In this document: positions 32,198 to 40,477 of the stretch, piece by piece | Position numbering within the stretch: position 1 is the first letter of the stretch | Layout: the number at the start of each line of letters is the position of its first letter | NCBI RefSeq assembly: GCF_018070045.1 | Contig: NZ_JAGPYK010000041.1 | Span: forward strand, 1 to 49,953 | Source of the DNA: Micromonospora sp. U21 | GTDB taxonomy: Bacteria; Actinomycetota; Actinomycetes; Mycobacteriales; Micromonosporaceae | Direction: 5' to 3' | DNA length: 49,953 nucleotides | The notes under the pieces: model-generated | What the model saw: only the letters and a program-made list of their open reading frames with translations | Databases searched by the model: none | What the model was told of the DNA's origin: nothing | Program-made: the position numbers and the translations under genes

Positions 32198-33130
32198 TCA
32201 GGCCCGCACCCGGACGATGTCGTAGTCCGTGTCCGGCGTGGACTCCACGTCGAACCGGCCGTTCACCACGTACAACGCCGAACCGAGCAGGTCACCGGTG
32301 GCCGGCGACCGCAGCTCCGGGCCGGTGATTTCCCGCTGCACCACCCCGGCGGTGTACCCGCCGTTCATGCGGACGACCGCGATGACGTTGGTCAGGTTGC
32401 GGATCACGTAGAGGGTGTGGCCGCGCAGCACCAGACCGTCAGCCCGCTCCACGGAGTAGCCACCGAGGTCGACGAGGCGACTGTGGCCGGTGCGCGGGTC
32501 GATGCGTACCAGCCGGCCGGGCAGCATCTGCGCGACCAGCAGGTCCCCGTCCGGCAGTTCCACGATCCCGTTGTGGTAGGCGTCCGGCGTCGCAGCCGGT
32601 CCGTTGAGCGGCAGCACCCGGAAGGCCGTGGCTGCCGGCAGTCGGCCACCGTGGCCCAGCGGCACCACGTACAGCACCTGCCGGCCCGAGTCGGTGAAGT
32701 AGACCGCCCGCTTGGTGATCACCAGGTCGTTGACGTAGCTGCCCGGCTCGTCGGCGAACTGGTAGTGGGCCAGCAGCTTGCCGGTCCCGGCGTCGTAGAC
32801 GCTGGCGCCGCCACCGGAGAAGTCGGCGGTCCACAGCCGGCCGTGCTGGTCGAGCTTCAGGCCAGCCTTGTCCTTGCCCGGCACGGCCGGGATCAGCACC
32901 GAGCCACGGCCGGTACGTAAGTCACCACGCCACACCGCTCCGTCCAAAATGGAGCTCACGTACACGGTGGTGCCCCGGCCGATCGTCAACCCCTCCGGAG
33001 TGAACCCGTTGGGCAGGGCGATCCGGGCCGGGAACGGCTTTGCCGGATGGGCGGTCGCCGGCGAACCGACCGTGGTGAGGGTGGCCGCCGCCACCAGGGG
33101 AACGAGGAGAAGCGAGAGCAGCTTGCGCAA
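32198..33130 (-). CDS. secreted beta-propeller protein (SMP-30/NHL-like), 310 aa
   Basis: A Sec signal peptide (about 1-27, ending S-P-A-T-A) precedes a six-blade-like propeller with repeated blade motifs such as G-R-L-W-T-A-D-F, A-V-Y-F-T-D-S-G, G-D-L-L-V-A-Q and T-L-Y-V-I-R-N-L. Homologs are often misnamed superoxide dismutases; there is no such active site. The start appears to be TTG 33130 with AGGCGG upstream, and no upstream in-frame ATG or GTG gives a better signal. Ligand unknown. Confidence 0.8.
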   Translation of the reverse strand: MRKLLSLLLVPLVAAATLTTVGSPATAHPAKPFPARIALPNGFTPEGLTIGRGTTVYVSSILDGAVWRGDLRTGRGSVLIPAVPGKDKAGLKLDQHGRLWTADFSGGGASVYDAGTGKLLAHYQFADEPGSYVNDLVITKRAVYFTDSGRQVLYVVPLGHGGRLPAATAFRVLPLNGPAATPDAYHNGIVELPDGDLLVAQMLPGRLVRIDPRTGHSRLVDLGGYSVERADGLVLRGHTLYVIRNLTNVIAVVRMNGGYTAGVVQREITGPELRSPATGDLLGSALYVVNGRFDVESTPDTDYDIVRVRA

Positions 33131-33235
33131 GAAACACCGCCTGACGTCGTCGTGGATATCTCCACTGAGGAATCTGACGTCCTAGGAACACCCTGGGTGC
33201 GACGAAAGGTTGACTCCAGGATCAGTTTGACTTGG

Positions 33236-35491
33236 TCACCCTCGCTCGGCGGCGTACCGGGCCAGCCAGGCGACCTGAGCCGGGTCCAACGACGGACGTA
33301 CCCGGCGCCGGGCCGTGGCGATGTGCGCGGCGGTGACCGTGGCCGCGGCCAACGACTCACGCATCGCGGCCAGCGCCGCCTCCCGGAGCAGCGCCGCGCA
33401 GTCGGCCGCCGAGAACCCGTCCAACTCTCCGCCGAGCGCGGCCAGGTCGACGTCCGGCGCGAGCGGCACGTGCCGGGACGCGGCCCGCAGGATGTCCGCG
33501 CGGGCCGCTCCGTCCGGCGGTGGCACGTAGACCAGCCGCTCCAGCCGGCCCGGCCGCAGCAGCGCCGGATCGACCAGGTCCGGCCGGTTCGTCGCGCCGA
33601 CCACCACCACGTTGCGCAGCGTCTCCACCCCGTCCAGTTCGGTGAGCAGCGCGGCGACCACCCGGTCCGTGGTCCCTCCGTCGCTGGCCTGGCCACGGAC
33701 CGGCGCCAGCGCGTCCACCTCGTCCAGGAAGATCAACGTTGGGGCCGCCTCCCGGGCCCGGCGGAACAGCTCACGCACCGCGCGTTCGCTCTCGCCCACC
33801 CACTTGGAGAGCAGCTCCGCGCCCTTCACCGAGAGCACGTTCGCCCGACCCGAGCCGGCCAGCGCGGTGACCAGATACGTCTTGCCGCAGCCCGGCGGCC
33901 CGTAGAGCAGCACACCGCGCGGCGGCTGCACGCCGAGCCGGGCGAAGGTGTCCGGGTAGGTCAGCGGCCAGAGCACCGACTCGCTCAGCGTCTGCTTGAC
34001 CTCGACCAGGTCACCCACGTCGTCCAGGGTCACCGAGGCCAGCTCCAGCGTGGACGCGGCCATCGTGGTCGGCCGGACCACCTCCAGGGCCGCGGTGAAG
34101 TCGGCCATCGACACGGTCGGTGTCTCGGCCGACTTCTGCCGCAGCGCCGCGCGTACCCCGGCCTCCCGGACCAGCGCCGCCAGGTCCGCCGCGACAAATC
34201 CGGGGGTACGCCCGGCCACCTCGTCCAGCCGGACGTCGTCGGCCAGCGGCACCTGCCGGGTCAGCACGGTGAGCTGCTCGCGGCGCAGCGCCGGGTCGGG
34301 CAGCGGGATGCTGATCCGCAGCGACAGCAGGTCCGGCGCGCGCAGCGCCGGGTCGACCGCCTCCGGCCGGCCGGTGGTGCACACCACGGCGGCACTCGAC
34401 CGGACGGTCTCCGCGAGCACCTGGCGGAACACCGTCGCCACCGGGCCGGGCTCGTCCGCCGGGGCGAGCGCCTCCACATCGGTGACCAGCAGCACCGCCG
34501 GCCCGCCGGCGCGGACCGCCGCCGCCGCCGCACGCAGCCGGTCGGCGGCGGCCTGGTTGGCCAGCGCGGCCACCTCGGGTGCCCAGAGCGGGTGTACGCG
34601 GGCACCGACCCGGGCCGCGACCGCCCGGACCAGCGCCGACTTCCCGGAGCCGGCCGGCCCGCCGAGCAGCACACCCAGCGAGATGGTGGTGCCCAGCCGG
34701 CCCAGCACCTCCCGGTGGTGGAAGCCGAGGTCGAGCAGCTCGGTCAGCTCCTCGGCCTGGGCCCGCAGCCCCGGCAGCTCGTCGACGTCGGGCGCGTCGT
34801 TCTCCTCCAGCGGGCCCACCGTCGCACCGGCCGGAGCCTCAGCCGGCCGTCTTCCGCCGGGCCCCCCAGAGGGCCGCTCGGCCGGGGCGAGCCGGCCGGG
34901 GATGGCGCCGTGGGTGGCCGGGCCGTGCTCCCAACCGACCAGCGTGTCCATGGTGACCAGCGCGCCAGCGGCCGGCTCGACCGCGACCACGGTGAGCAGG
35001 GTGCTGGTCCAGGCGAACCCGACCGTGTTGGCGAGGCTGCGTCGGGCCGCCTCGATCAGGCTGCGCACCGAGGCGTCCGGCAACACGTCCTGCGGCAACA
35101 GCGAGACGTCGTCGCCGGCGGTGACCACCTTGCCCAGCAGGGCGAGCCGGAGCATCTCCGGGCTGACCGCCGCCACCACCTCCACCGGCCCGGCCAGGGT
35201 GACCCGGCCCGCAGGGGTCAGCGGCACCGGAGTCACCCGCACCTGACCGCCGTCGTGCAGGCCGAGGTTGCCCAGGGTCAGATCGTCGGCGTACAGCAGG
35301 GCGGGGCTCGCGCCCGGCCTGGCCGCCGCCACGATTCCGGCCGTCTCCCGTCGGCCGGCCAGCCGGACCGGGTCTCCGGGGCGCAGCCCCAGCGCGGTCA
35401 GCACCTCCGGGTGCAGCCGGACGACGCCCCGCCGGGCGTCCAGCGCCGCCGGCCGCAGGCTGGCCGTGAGGGTGAGGTCGGGTTGCGCCAC
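33236..35491 (-). CDS. Cdc48-like double AAA+ ATPase, 751 aa
   Basis: An N-terminal double-psi-like domain (1-180, similar to the Cdc48 N domain) is followed by two AAA+ modules. D1 has Walker A GGPAGSGKS (277-285), but its Walker B reads L-L-V-T-D-V-E-A-L, with Thr where the first acidic residue is expected. D2 has Walker A GPPGCGKT (531-538) and intact L-I-F-L-D-E-V-D-A-L (586-595), so D2 is probably the main motor. It is an unfoldase/segregase-type protein like mycobacterial Rv0435c. It starts 35 bp after the previous gene and is the last gene of the conservon operon. Confidence 0.88.
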   Translation of the reverse strand: MAQPDLTLTASLRPAALDARRGVVRLHPEVLTALGLRPGDPVRLAGRRETAGIVAAARPGASPALLYADDLTLGNLGLHDGGQVRVTPVPLTPAGRVTLAGPVEVVAAVSPEMLRLALLGKVVTAGDDVSLLPQDVLPDASVRSLIEAARRSLANTVGFAWTSTLLTVVAVEPAAGALVTMDTLVGWEHGPATHGAIPGRLAPAERPSGGPGGRRPAEAPAGATVGPLEENDAPDVDELPGLRAQAEELTELLDLGFHHREVLGRLGTTISLGVLLGGPAGSGKSALVRAVAARVGARVHPLWAPEVAALANQAAADRLRAAAAAVRAGGPAVLLVTDVEALAPADEPGPVATVFRQVLAETVRSSAAVVCTTGRPEAVDPALRAPDLLSLRISIPLPDPALRREQLTVLTRQVPLADDVRLDEVAGRTPGFVAADLAALVREAGVRAALRQKSAETPTVSMADFTAALEVVRPTTMAASTLELASVTLDDVGDLVEVKQTLSESVLWPLTYPDTFARLGVQPPRGVLLYGPPGCGKTYLVTALAGSGRANVLSVKGAELLSKWVGESERAVRELFRRAREAAPTLIFLDEVDALAPVRGQASDGGTTDRVVAALLTELDGVETLRNVVVVGATNRPDLVDPALLRPGRLERLVYVPPPDGAARADILRAASRHVPLAPDVDLAALGGELDGFSAADCAALLREAALAAMRESLAAATVTAAHIATARRRVRPSLDPAQVAWLARYAAERG

Positions 35492-35526
35492 CGCCCGACC
35501 GTAGCCGCCGTCGGCCAGTCCCGCGG

Positions 35527-36048
35527 TCAGCGCCGGGGATCGAGTTCGTCCAGCAGCGACGGGTCCCGCCGGATCAGCTCGGCCAGCCGGGCGGCCGGGT
35601 CCGGGGTCAACCCGTTCGGGCCGGGTGCCCAGGCCGGCACCGTCCGGCCGGACAGCGGCCAGGCCGGTGGGGCCTCCACCGGGGTCGCCGAGGGCTCCGG
35701 ACCGACCCTGACGTGCGGCCCGTCCCAGGAGATCAGCAGTGGGTACGTCCGCCCGGCGTGCTCGACGCGGACGGTCACCGCCAGACCCGGGTGGGCCCCG
35801 ACGACCTGGCGTACCGCCTCGGCGACCTCCTCCACCGGGCCCCAGCCGGCCACCTCGCCGTGGGTGTCCCTTCCGGCATGCCGGCCCGGCCCGGCGTTGC
35901 GGGCGTCGGTGCGGGCGCCCCCGGGATCGGCCGGTCCACCCGCCGGACCCGGCGGTGTTGCGCTCTCGTCACGGTCGTTGGCCAGCCGGCGCAGCGCCTC
36001 CTCGCGCCGGGCCAACCGGGCCAGCGTCTCGTCCAGGTCGCCCCTCAC
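35527..36048 (-). CDS. hypothetical protein in conservon operon, 173 aa
   Basis: I do not recognise this protein. It has a charged helical N-terminus (L-D-E-T-L-A-R-L-A-R-R-E-E-A-L-R-R-L), then a disordered Gly/Pro/Ala linker. A small domain follows, with V-A-E-A-V-R-Q-V-V-G-A-H-P-G-L-A-V-T-V-R and T-Y-P-L-L-I-S-W-D-G-P-H-V, and an acidic C-terminal helix. GTG 36048 is used, with AAGGGG upstream; a GTG at 36069 is also in frame. It lies 38 bp after the GTPase gene and 35 bp before the AAA+ gene, so it may be their adaptor. Confidence 0.65.
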   Translation of the reverse strand: MRGDLDETLARLARREEALRRLANDRDESATPPGPAGGPADPGGARTDARNAGPGRHAGRDTHGEVAGWGPVEEVAEAVRQVVGAHPGLAVTVRVEHAGRTYPLLISWDGPHVRVGPEPSATPVEAPPAWPLSGRTVPAWAPGPNGLTPDPAARLAELIRRDPSLLDELDPRR

Positions 36049-36086
36049 CAGATCACCCCTTCCCGCCACGGCCGGAGCCGGTCGGC

Positions 36087-36851
36087 TCAGGCCCTCCTGT
36101 CCCGGGTGGCCCGGTCCAGCGCACGATCCAGGACGACCAGCAGGCCGTCCCGCACCGAGAGCCGGTCCCGGGCGTCAAACTGCACCAGAGGTACATGGTC
36201 TCCGATGGCCAGCGCCCACCGGATCTCACCCAGCTCCAGGGCCAGCCGCCCATCGAAGGCGTTGACCCCGACCACGAACGGCAGGCCGGCCCGTTCGAAG
36301 AAGTCGATCGCCGGGAAGCAGTCGTCCAGCCGGGCGCTGTCGACCACCACCAGCGCGCCGAGCGCGCCGCGGGCGAGGTCCTCCCACATGAAGCCGAACC
36401 GGGCCTGCCCCGGAGTGCCGAACAGGTACAGCTTCAGGCTTCGGTCGATGGTCACGCAACCGAAGTCCATCGCCACGGTGGTGGTGGTCTTGGTCGACCG
36501 GCCGCCCGGGTCGTCCACACCGATCCCGGCGCTGGTCATCTCGGCCTCGGTGGTCAGCGGCGCGATCTCGGAGATCGCCCCGACCGTGGTGGTCTTGCCC
36601 ACCCCGAACCCGCCGGCAATCAGGATCTTGACCGGGACGGGTGGCGCGGCCGGCGGCCGGTGGGCCGGTGGTGGCGTCGACCCGGTGCCGGTCGGCAGCC
36701 GGTACGGCGGAGGTGGCGGGGCCGGTGGCTGTTCGGTGCGCCCGAGCGCGGAGCCGATGCCCGACGTGGTGCCGTAGCGGGCGGCGGCGCTGTTGCCGGC
36801 GAGTCCCCCGAGCGGGGCGACCGGCCATTCAGGAGATCGCACGGAGTCCAT
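36087..36851 (-). CDS. conservon GTPase CvnD-like, 254 aa
   Basis: The P-loop is G-G-F-G-V-G-K-T-T-T, followed by T-T-T-T-V-A-M-D-F-G, L-F-G-T-P-G-Q-A-R-F-G-F-M-W and V-G-V-N-A-F-D-G. This is the Ras-like family of the Streptomyces conservon system (Asn-x-x-Asp in place of NKxD). A Pro-rich disordered extension of about 75 residues precedes the domain and is not usual for the family. The start is ATG 36851, overlapping the DUF742 gene by 23 bp. Confidence 0.88.
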   Translation of the reverse strand: MDSVRSPEWPVAPLGGLAGNSAAARYGTTSGIGSALGRTEQPPAPPPPPYRLPTGTGSTPPPAHRPPAAPPVPVKILIAGGFGVGKTTTVGAISEIAPLTTEAEMTSAGIGVDDPGGRSTKTTTTVAMDFGCVTIDRSLKLYLFGTPGQARFGFMWEDLARGALGALVVVDSARLDDCFPAIDFFERAGLPFVVGVNAFDGRLALELGEIRWALAIGDHVPLVQFDARDRLSVRDGLLVVLDRALDRATRDRRA

Positions 36852-37308
36852 CAATCACTCGCAGGATGAGGTCGGGGTCGAAGGCGTGGTCGCCCTCGGT
36901 GACGTGCACATCCAGGTGCCCGGCGGCACGCAGGTCGCCGACCAGGACCCGGGTCACGCCGAAGTGCAGCCGGGTCCGGGCCGAGAGTTCGGCCACCGAG
37001 ATCGGCTCGGCGCAGAGCGCGATGATCGCCTGGAGCTCCGGTGCCAGCGGGGCGGCCGGCGGCGCGGTCCACGGGCCGTTGTCCAGACGGAGGGTCACCT
37101 GTGTCTCCAGCCCGATCGCCGGGTCCGTGCCCGCCACCCGTCCGGAGGTGAGCACGAACGGCCGGGGACCGGCCGGCCAGCCGTCACCCGCCTCCGGCGC
37201 CGGTTCCGCCGACCCGCCGCCCTCGGTCGAGGGCGCCGTGCGCAGGTAGGGACGGATCCGGGCCCCGGGCCACGGGTCCGGATCCTCACCGGCGACCTCG
37301 CGGGTCAT
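36829..37308 (-). CDS. DUF742 protein, conservon CvnC-like, 159 aa
   Basis: The N-terminus is R-I-R-P-Y-L-R-T and P-F-V-L-T-S-G-R. The DUF742 winged-helix core follows: A-E-L-Q-A-I-I-A-L-C-A-E-P-I-S-V-A-E-L, G-V-T-R-V-L-V-G-D-L and a final helix I-L-R-V-I-D-G-L. It is thought to link the histidine-kinase-like sensor to the GTPase. ATGA overlap of 4 bp with CvnB. Confidence 0.9.
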   Translation of the reverse strand: MTREVAGEDPDPWPGARIRPYLRTAPSTEGGGSAEPAPEAGDGWPAGPRPFVLTSGRVAGTDPAIGLETQVTLRLDNGPWTAPPAAPLAPELQAIIALCAEPISVAELSARTRLHFGVTRVLVGDLRAAGHLDVHVTEGDHAFDPDLILRVIDGLRAIS

Positions 37309-37781
37309 TGCTGGACGGCGTTCTTCAGCTCGACGATCAGCCGCGGCGTGAGGGCGCCACCGGCCCGTCCGGCGAAGAGAGTCATCTCATACGCGACCGT
37401 GCCCAGGTTCGCCGAGCGGTCCGCGACCACGCCGAGCACGGATCCACTGCTGATCGCGCTGATCAGCAGGTAACCGTCGGCCATGTCGACGATGACCCGG
37501 TTGAGGCCACCGAGGGCGTACCAGCTGGCCGCCCCGCCGGCGAGGCTGGTCATGCCGGAGACCACGGCTGCCAGCCGCTCCGCGTTGGACCGGTCCTTGA
37601 TCGCCGACATGGCCATCAGCAAGCCGTCCGAGGAGACCGCTATCGCCTCCAGCACCCCGGCTGTGCTGGAGGTGAAGGAGTCCAGCAGCCAGTTGAACGT
37701 GCGGGCCTCCGGGCTGAGGTCCCCGGCGGCGCCGGACTGGCTCTGGTGGTCGACGTTGTCGTGCAGAAAGGGGCTGGTCAC
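37305..37781 (-). CDS. roadblock/LC7 protein, conservon CvnB-like, 158 aa
   Basis: The roadblock fold is evident: F-N-W-L-L-D-S-F, V-L-E-A-I-A-V-S-S-D-G-L-L-M-A, A-A-V-V-S-G-M-T-S-L-A and a strand G-Y-L-L-I-S-A-I-S-S-G-S-V-L-G. Such proteins act as dimerisation platforms or GTPase-activating partners of the CvnD GTPase. GTG start, overlapping the sensor gene stop by 4 bp. Confidence 0.92.
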   Translation of the reverse strand: MTSPFLHDNVDHQSQSGAAGDLSPEARTFNWLLDSFTSSTAGVLEAIAVSSDGLLMAMSAIKDRSNAERLAAVVSGMTSLAGGAASWYALGGLNRVIVDMADGYLLISAISSGSVLGVVADRSANLGTVAYEMTLFAGRAGGALTPRLIVELKNAVQQ

Positions 37782-40477
37782 CGTGATGATCCTTCTTCGT
37801 TCCGGCGGTCGGGGCTGACTTCGCGGAGAGCGCGGGCGACGCCCGCCTCGAAATCGGTGATGAGATCGCGGACCTCGGCCGGGTCGCCGAGGTGCGGGCT
37901 GGCCGGCTGGGCGGGTGGGGCGGCGGTGACGTTTGCCCCGGGCACCCGCCGGCTCAGCAGGGGCCGGCCCGGCGTCGCCCCGGTCGGGCCGGCGGTGTCG
38001 GCCGCCGTGGGGCCGAGACCACCCGGAGTGGCGGGCAGGTCCACCGTCACGCTCGGGCGACCAATGCCGGGGGTGACACTCAGCTCGGCCCGTCGTACGC
38101 CGGACTGGAACGCCTCGACGAGCGCGCGCGCGGCGGCCGGGTCGGCGCCGGTGGCGTCCACCGGCCCGACCGGCGCGGAAGCGGCGGGCGGGCTGGCCCC
38201 GGGCACCCGCTGCCGGACCCGTGGGCCGGCCGGCGTGCCCGATGGTCCCGGGCTCTCCGGGGCCGGCCCCGGCACGGTGCGGTCCGGGTGGCCGATGCCG
38301 GCGCCGGCGATGCCCGGACCGCCACCGGTCGCGCCACGACCCGGTCGTCGGGGCAGGCCCGCGTCGGTGACCGGGAGGTCGACCGGTGCGGGTGGCGCCG
38401 TGGTGGTGCCGGTGCCGGCCGGTTCCCCGGCGCCGAACGCGTCCCAGGACGCACCGGACTCCAGGCTGCGGGTGGCCCGGCTGAGCAGGTCCGAGTCGAA
38501 GCCGGCCGGTGTCGCGGTGGCCGTGAGCGATCGGGCGCTCCGGCTGTGGCCGAGCGGAGCCGGCGAGCGCCGGTCACGGTCCGGCACGGTGGCCCGGGCG
38601 ACGGTCGCCCCGACCCGGTCGGCGCGACGTAGCACCAGCGACGCCGGTGGGATATCCAGCTGGGCGGTCACCCCGCCGCCGTCGGTGGCGGCCAGGCTCA
38701 CCGTCCAGCCGTGCCGGCGGGCCAACCGGCCCACCACGAAGAGGCCGAGCACCTCGGTCGGTGCCAGGTCGAGCCGCTCCCGCCGGGTGAGCCGTGCGTT
38801 CTCCTCGGCCAGCCGTTGCTCGGTCATCCCGATGCCGTGGTCCACCATCGTGATCCGGGCACCGAGCCCGGACGCCTCACCGGCCACCAGGACCCGCGTG
38901 TGCGGCGGGGAGAAGATGGTGGCGTTCTCCATCAGCTCGGCCAGCGCCAGAACGAGGTCGCCGACCACGGCCGGCGCGGCCGAGATGCCTGCCGGCACCC
39001 GCACCTCCACCCGGGTGTAGTCCTCGATCTCGCCGAGCGCCAGCCGGACCACGTCGGCCAGCGGCACCGGCGCGGTGTGCGCGTCCGCCCCGGCCGACCC
39101 GGAGAGCACCACCAGGCTGCCGGCGTTGCGCCGCAGCCGGCTGGAGATGTGGTCGAGCCGGTACAGGTGCTCCAGCCGGCCCGGGTCGACCTCCTGCTGC
39201 TCCAGCCGGTCGATCAACGCGAGCTGCCGGCCCACCAGGTTCTGGGTGCGTCGCCCGACGTGGCCGAACATCTGTGCCACGTTGCGCCGACCGGCGACCT
39301 GCCGCTCGACCAGCCGGGCCGCGGTGCTCTGTACCCGGTCGAAGGCCCGGGCCAGGTCGCCGATCTCGTCGTTGGCCCGGATGTCCACCGGATCCAGCCG
39401 GACCGGCTGGGCGCTCTCCGCCTCGTCGTCGGTGACCCGGACCAGCTCCGCCTCGGCGACCCGGGCGACCCGGTCGGCGGAGCGGGTGAGCCGGGTCAGC
39501 GGCCGGGCCACCGTACGGGCGACGGCCGTGCTCAGCAGCACCACCACCGCCAGGATCAGCGCCGCGGCGCCTCCGACGAGGTACGCGGCGGTCAACGCCC
39601 GCCGCTGCTCGGCGGTCACCTCGGCGAGTACGTCGGCGACCAGCTTCTTCTCCACGAACTGGCCGAGCCGGATCATCGAGCGGACGGACGGGAAGAGCAC
39701 GTCCAGCGGAACGTCGCGGATCGCACCGGCCGGGTCCCGGGCACTGGTGACCAGGAAGTCGGGGCTGGTGCGGGCGGCCACGGCCACGTCGTTGAGCCGG
39801 GCCACCGCCAACTGCTCCGGCGTGATCAGACTGCGGAAGCGCTGGCTGTCCACCTGGAGGGCGGCCATGCACGCCACGTACCCGGCGTTGGCCTGCGCGC
39901 TGCCGGTCGCCTTGACCAGCACGATCAGGGTGGCGCAGGCGCCCAGCCCCTCGTCGGCGCGCAGCAGCGCGTCCAGGGCCAGCACCTGGCGGCCCGGCCG
40001 GGTGTCGGTGTCCACGCTGAACGCCAGCCGCAGCGACTCGATCATTCCTCGGTTGACCGGGCCGAACGCGTCCATCACCTGGGTCGGGCTCGCGGCCCGG
40101 GCGAGGACGGCGGTCCGCAGGTCGATGAGGCTGGACACCCCGTACAGGGCGTGGTCGACGTGGCCGGTCAGCGCGTCGCTACCGCCGGCCCGCAGGTCGG
40201 CGACCCGGTCGTCCACGTCGACGGTCTTGCGGACCAGCTCGGCGCGTTCCACCCGGCCGAGCAGGAAGCCGACCGAGAGGATGCGTTCCTGCTGGAGGTC
40301 CTGCACCAGGCTGCCGACCCGGCTGGCGAGCCGCACCTGCTCGGCGATGTCGCTGGCGCGCTGCGCCGCGGCCACCCGGTCGAGCACCACGGGCACGGCG
40401 AGGCCGACCATGCTGAGCAGGGGGATCACCACGAGCAGGGCGAGCTTGCCGCGGATCCGGAGCCTACCGAGCAGCAT
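37778..40477 (-). CDS. conservon sensor histidine-kinase-like protein CvnA, 899 aa
   Basis: Order of parts: N-terminal membrane helix (about 12-32), an extracellular nitrate/nitrite-sensor-type NIT domain (about 60-295), a second helix (about 310-335), a HAMP domain (about 335-410), a helical region with D-H-I-S-S-R-L-R-R-N (the phosphoacceptor-box equivalent), and a HATPase_c domain with ELMENATIFS and D-H-G-I-G-M. From ~650 there is a long Pro/Ala/Gly-rich tail. The start is ATG 40477, within the end of the preceding gene; a longer in-frame start is unlikely. Confidence 0.9.
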   Translation of the reverse strand: MLLGRLRIRGKLALLVVIPLLSMVGLAVPVVLDRVAAAQRASDIAEQVRLASRVGSLVQDLQQERILSVGFLLGRVERAELVRKTVDVDDRVADLRAGGSDALTGHVDHALYGVSSLIDLRTAVLARAASPTQVMDAFGPVNRGMIESLRLAFSVDTDTRPGRQVLALDALLRADEGLGACATLIVLVKATGSAQANAGYVACMAALQVDSQRFRSLITPEQLAVARLNDVAVAARTSPDFLVTSARDPAGAIRDVPLDVLFPSVRSMIRLGQFVEKKLVADVLAEVTAEQRRALTAAYLVGGAAALILAVVVLLSTAVARTVARPLTRLTRSADRVARVAEAELVRVTDDEAESAQPVRLDPVDIRANDEIGDLARAFDRVQSTAARLVERQVAGRRNVAQMFGHVGRRTQNLVGRQLALIDRLEQQEVDPGRLEHLYRLDHISSRLRRNAGSLVVLSGSAGADAHTAPVPLADVVRLALGEIEDYTRVEVRVPAGISAAPAVVGDLVLALAELMENATIFSPPHTRVLVAGEASGLGARITMVDHGIGMTEQRLAEENARLTRRERLDLAPTEVLGLFVVGRLARRHGWTVSLAATDGGGVTAQLDIPPASLVLRRADRVGATVARATVPDRDRRSPAPLGHSRSARSLTATATPAGFDSDLLSRATRSLESGASWDAFGAGEPAGTGTTTAPPAPVDLPVTDAGLPRRPGRGATGGGPGIAGAGIGHPDRTVPGPAPESPGPSGTPAGPRVRQRVPGASPPAASAPVGPVDATGADPAAARALVEAFQSGVRRAELSVTPGIGRPSVTVDLPATPGGLGPTAADTAGPTGATPGRPLLSRRVPGANVTAAPPAQPASPHLGDPAEVRDLITDFEAGVARALREVSPDRRNEEGSSR

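Noticed and set aside
32198..33130. Superoxide dismutase
   Set aside because: A common misannotation of this propeller family; no metal-binding SOD motif is present.
33047..36265. A 1072-codon plus-strand frame
   Set aside because: It is the antisense shadow of the AAA+ and neighbouring genes; its composition (His/Gln/Arg-rich) is typical of reverse-strand reading in high-GC DNA.
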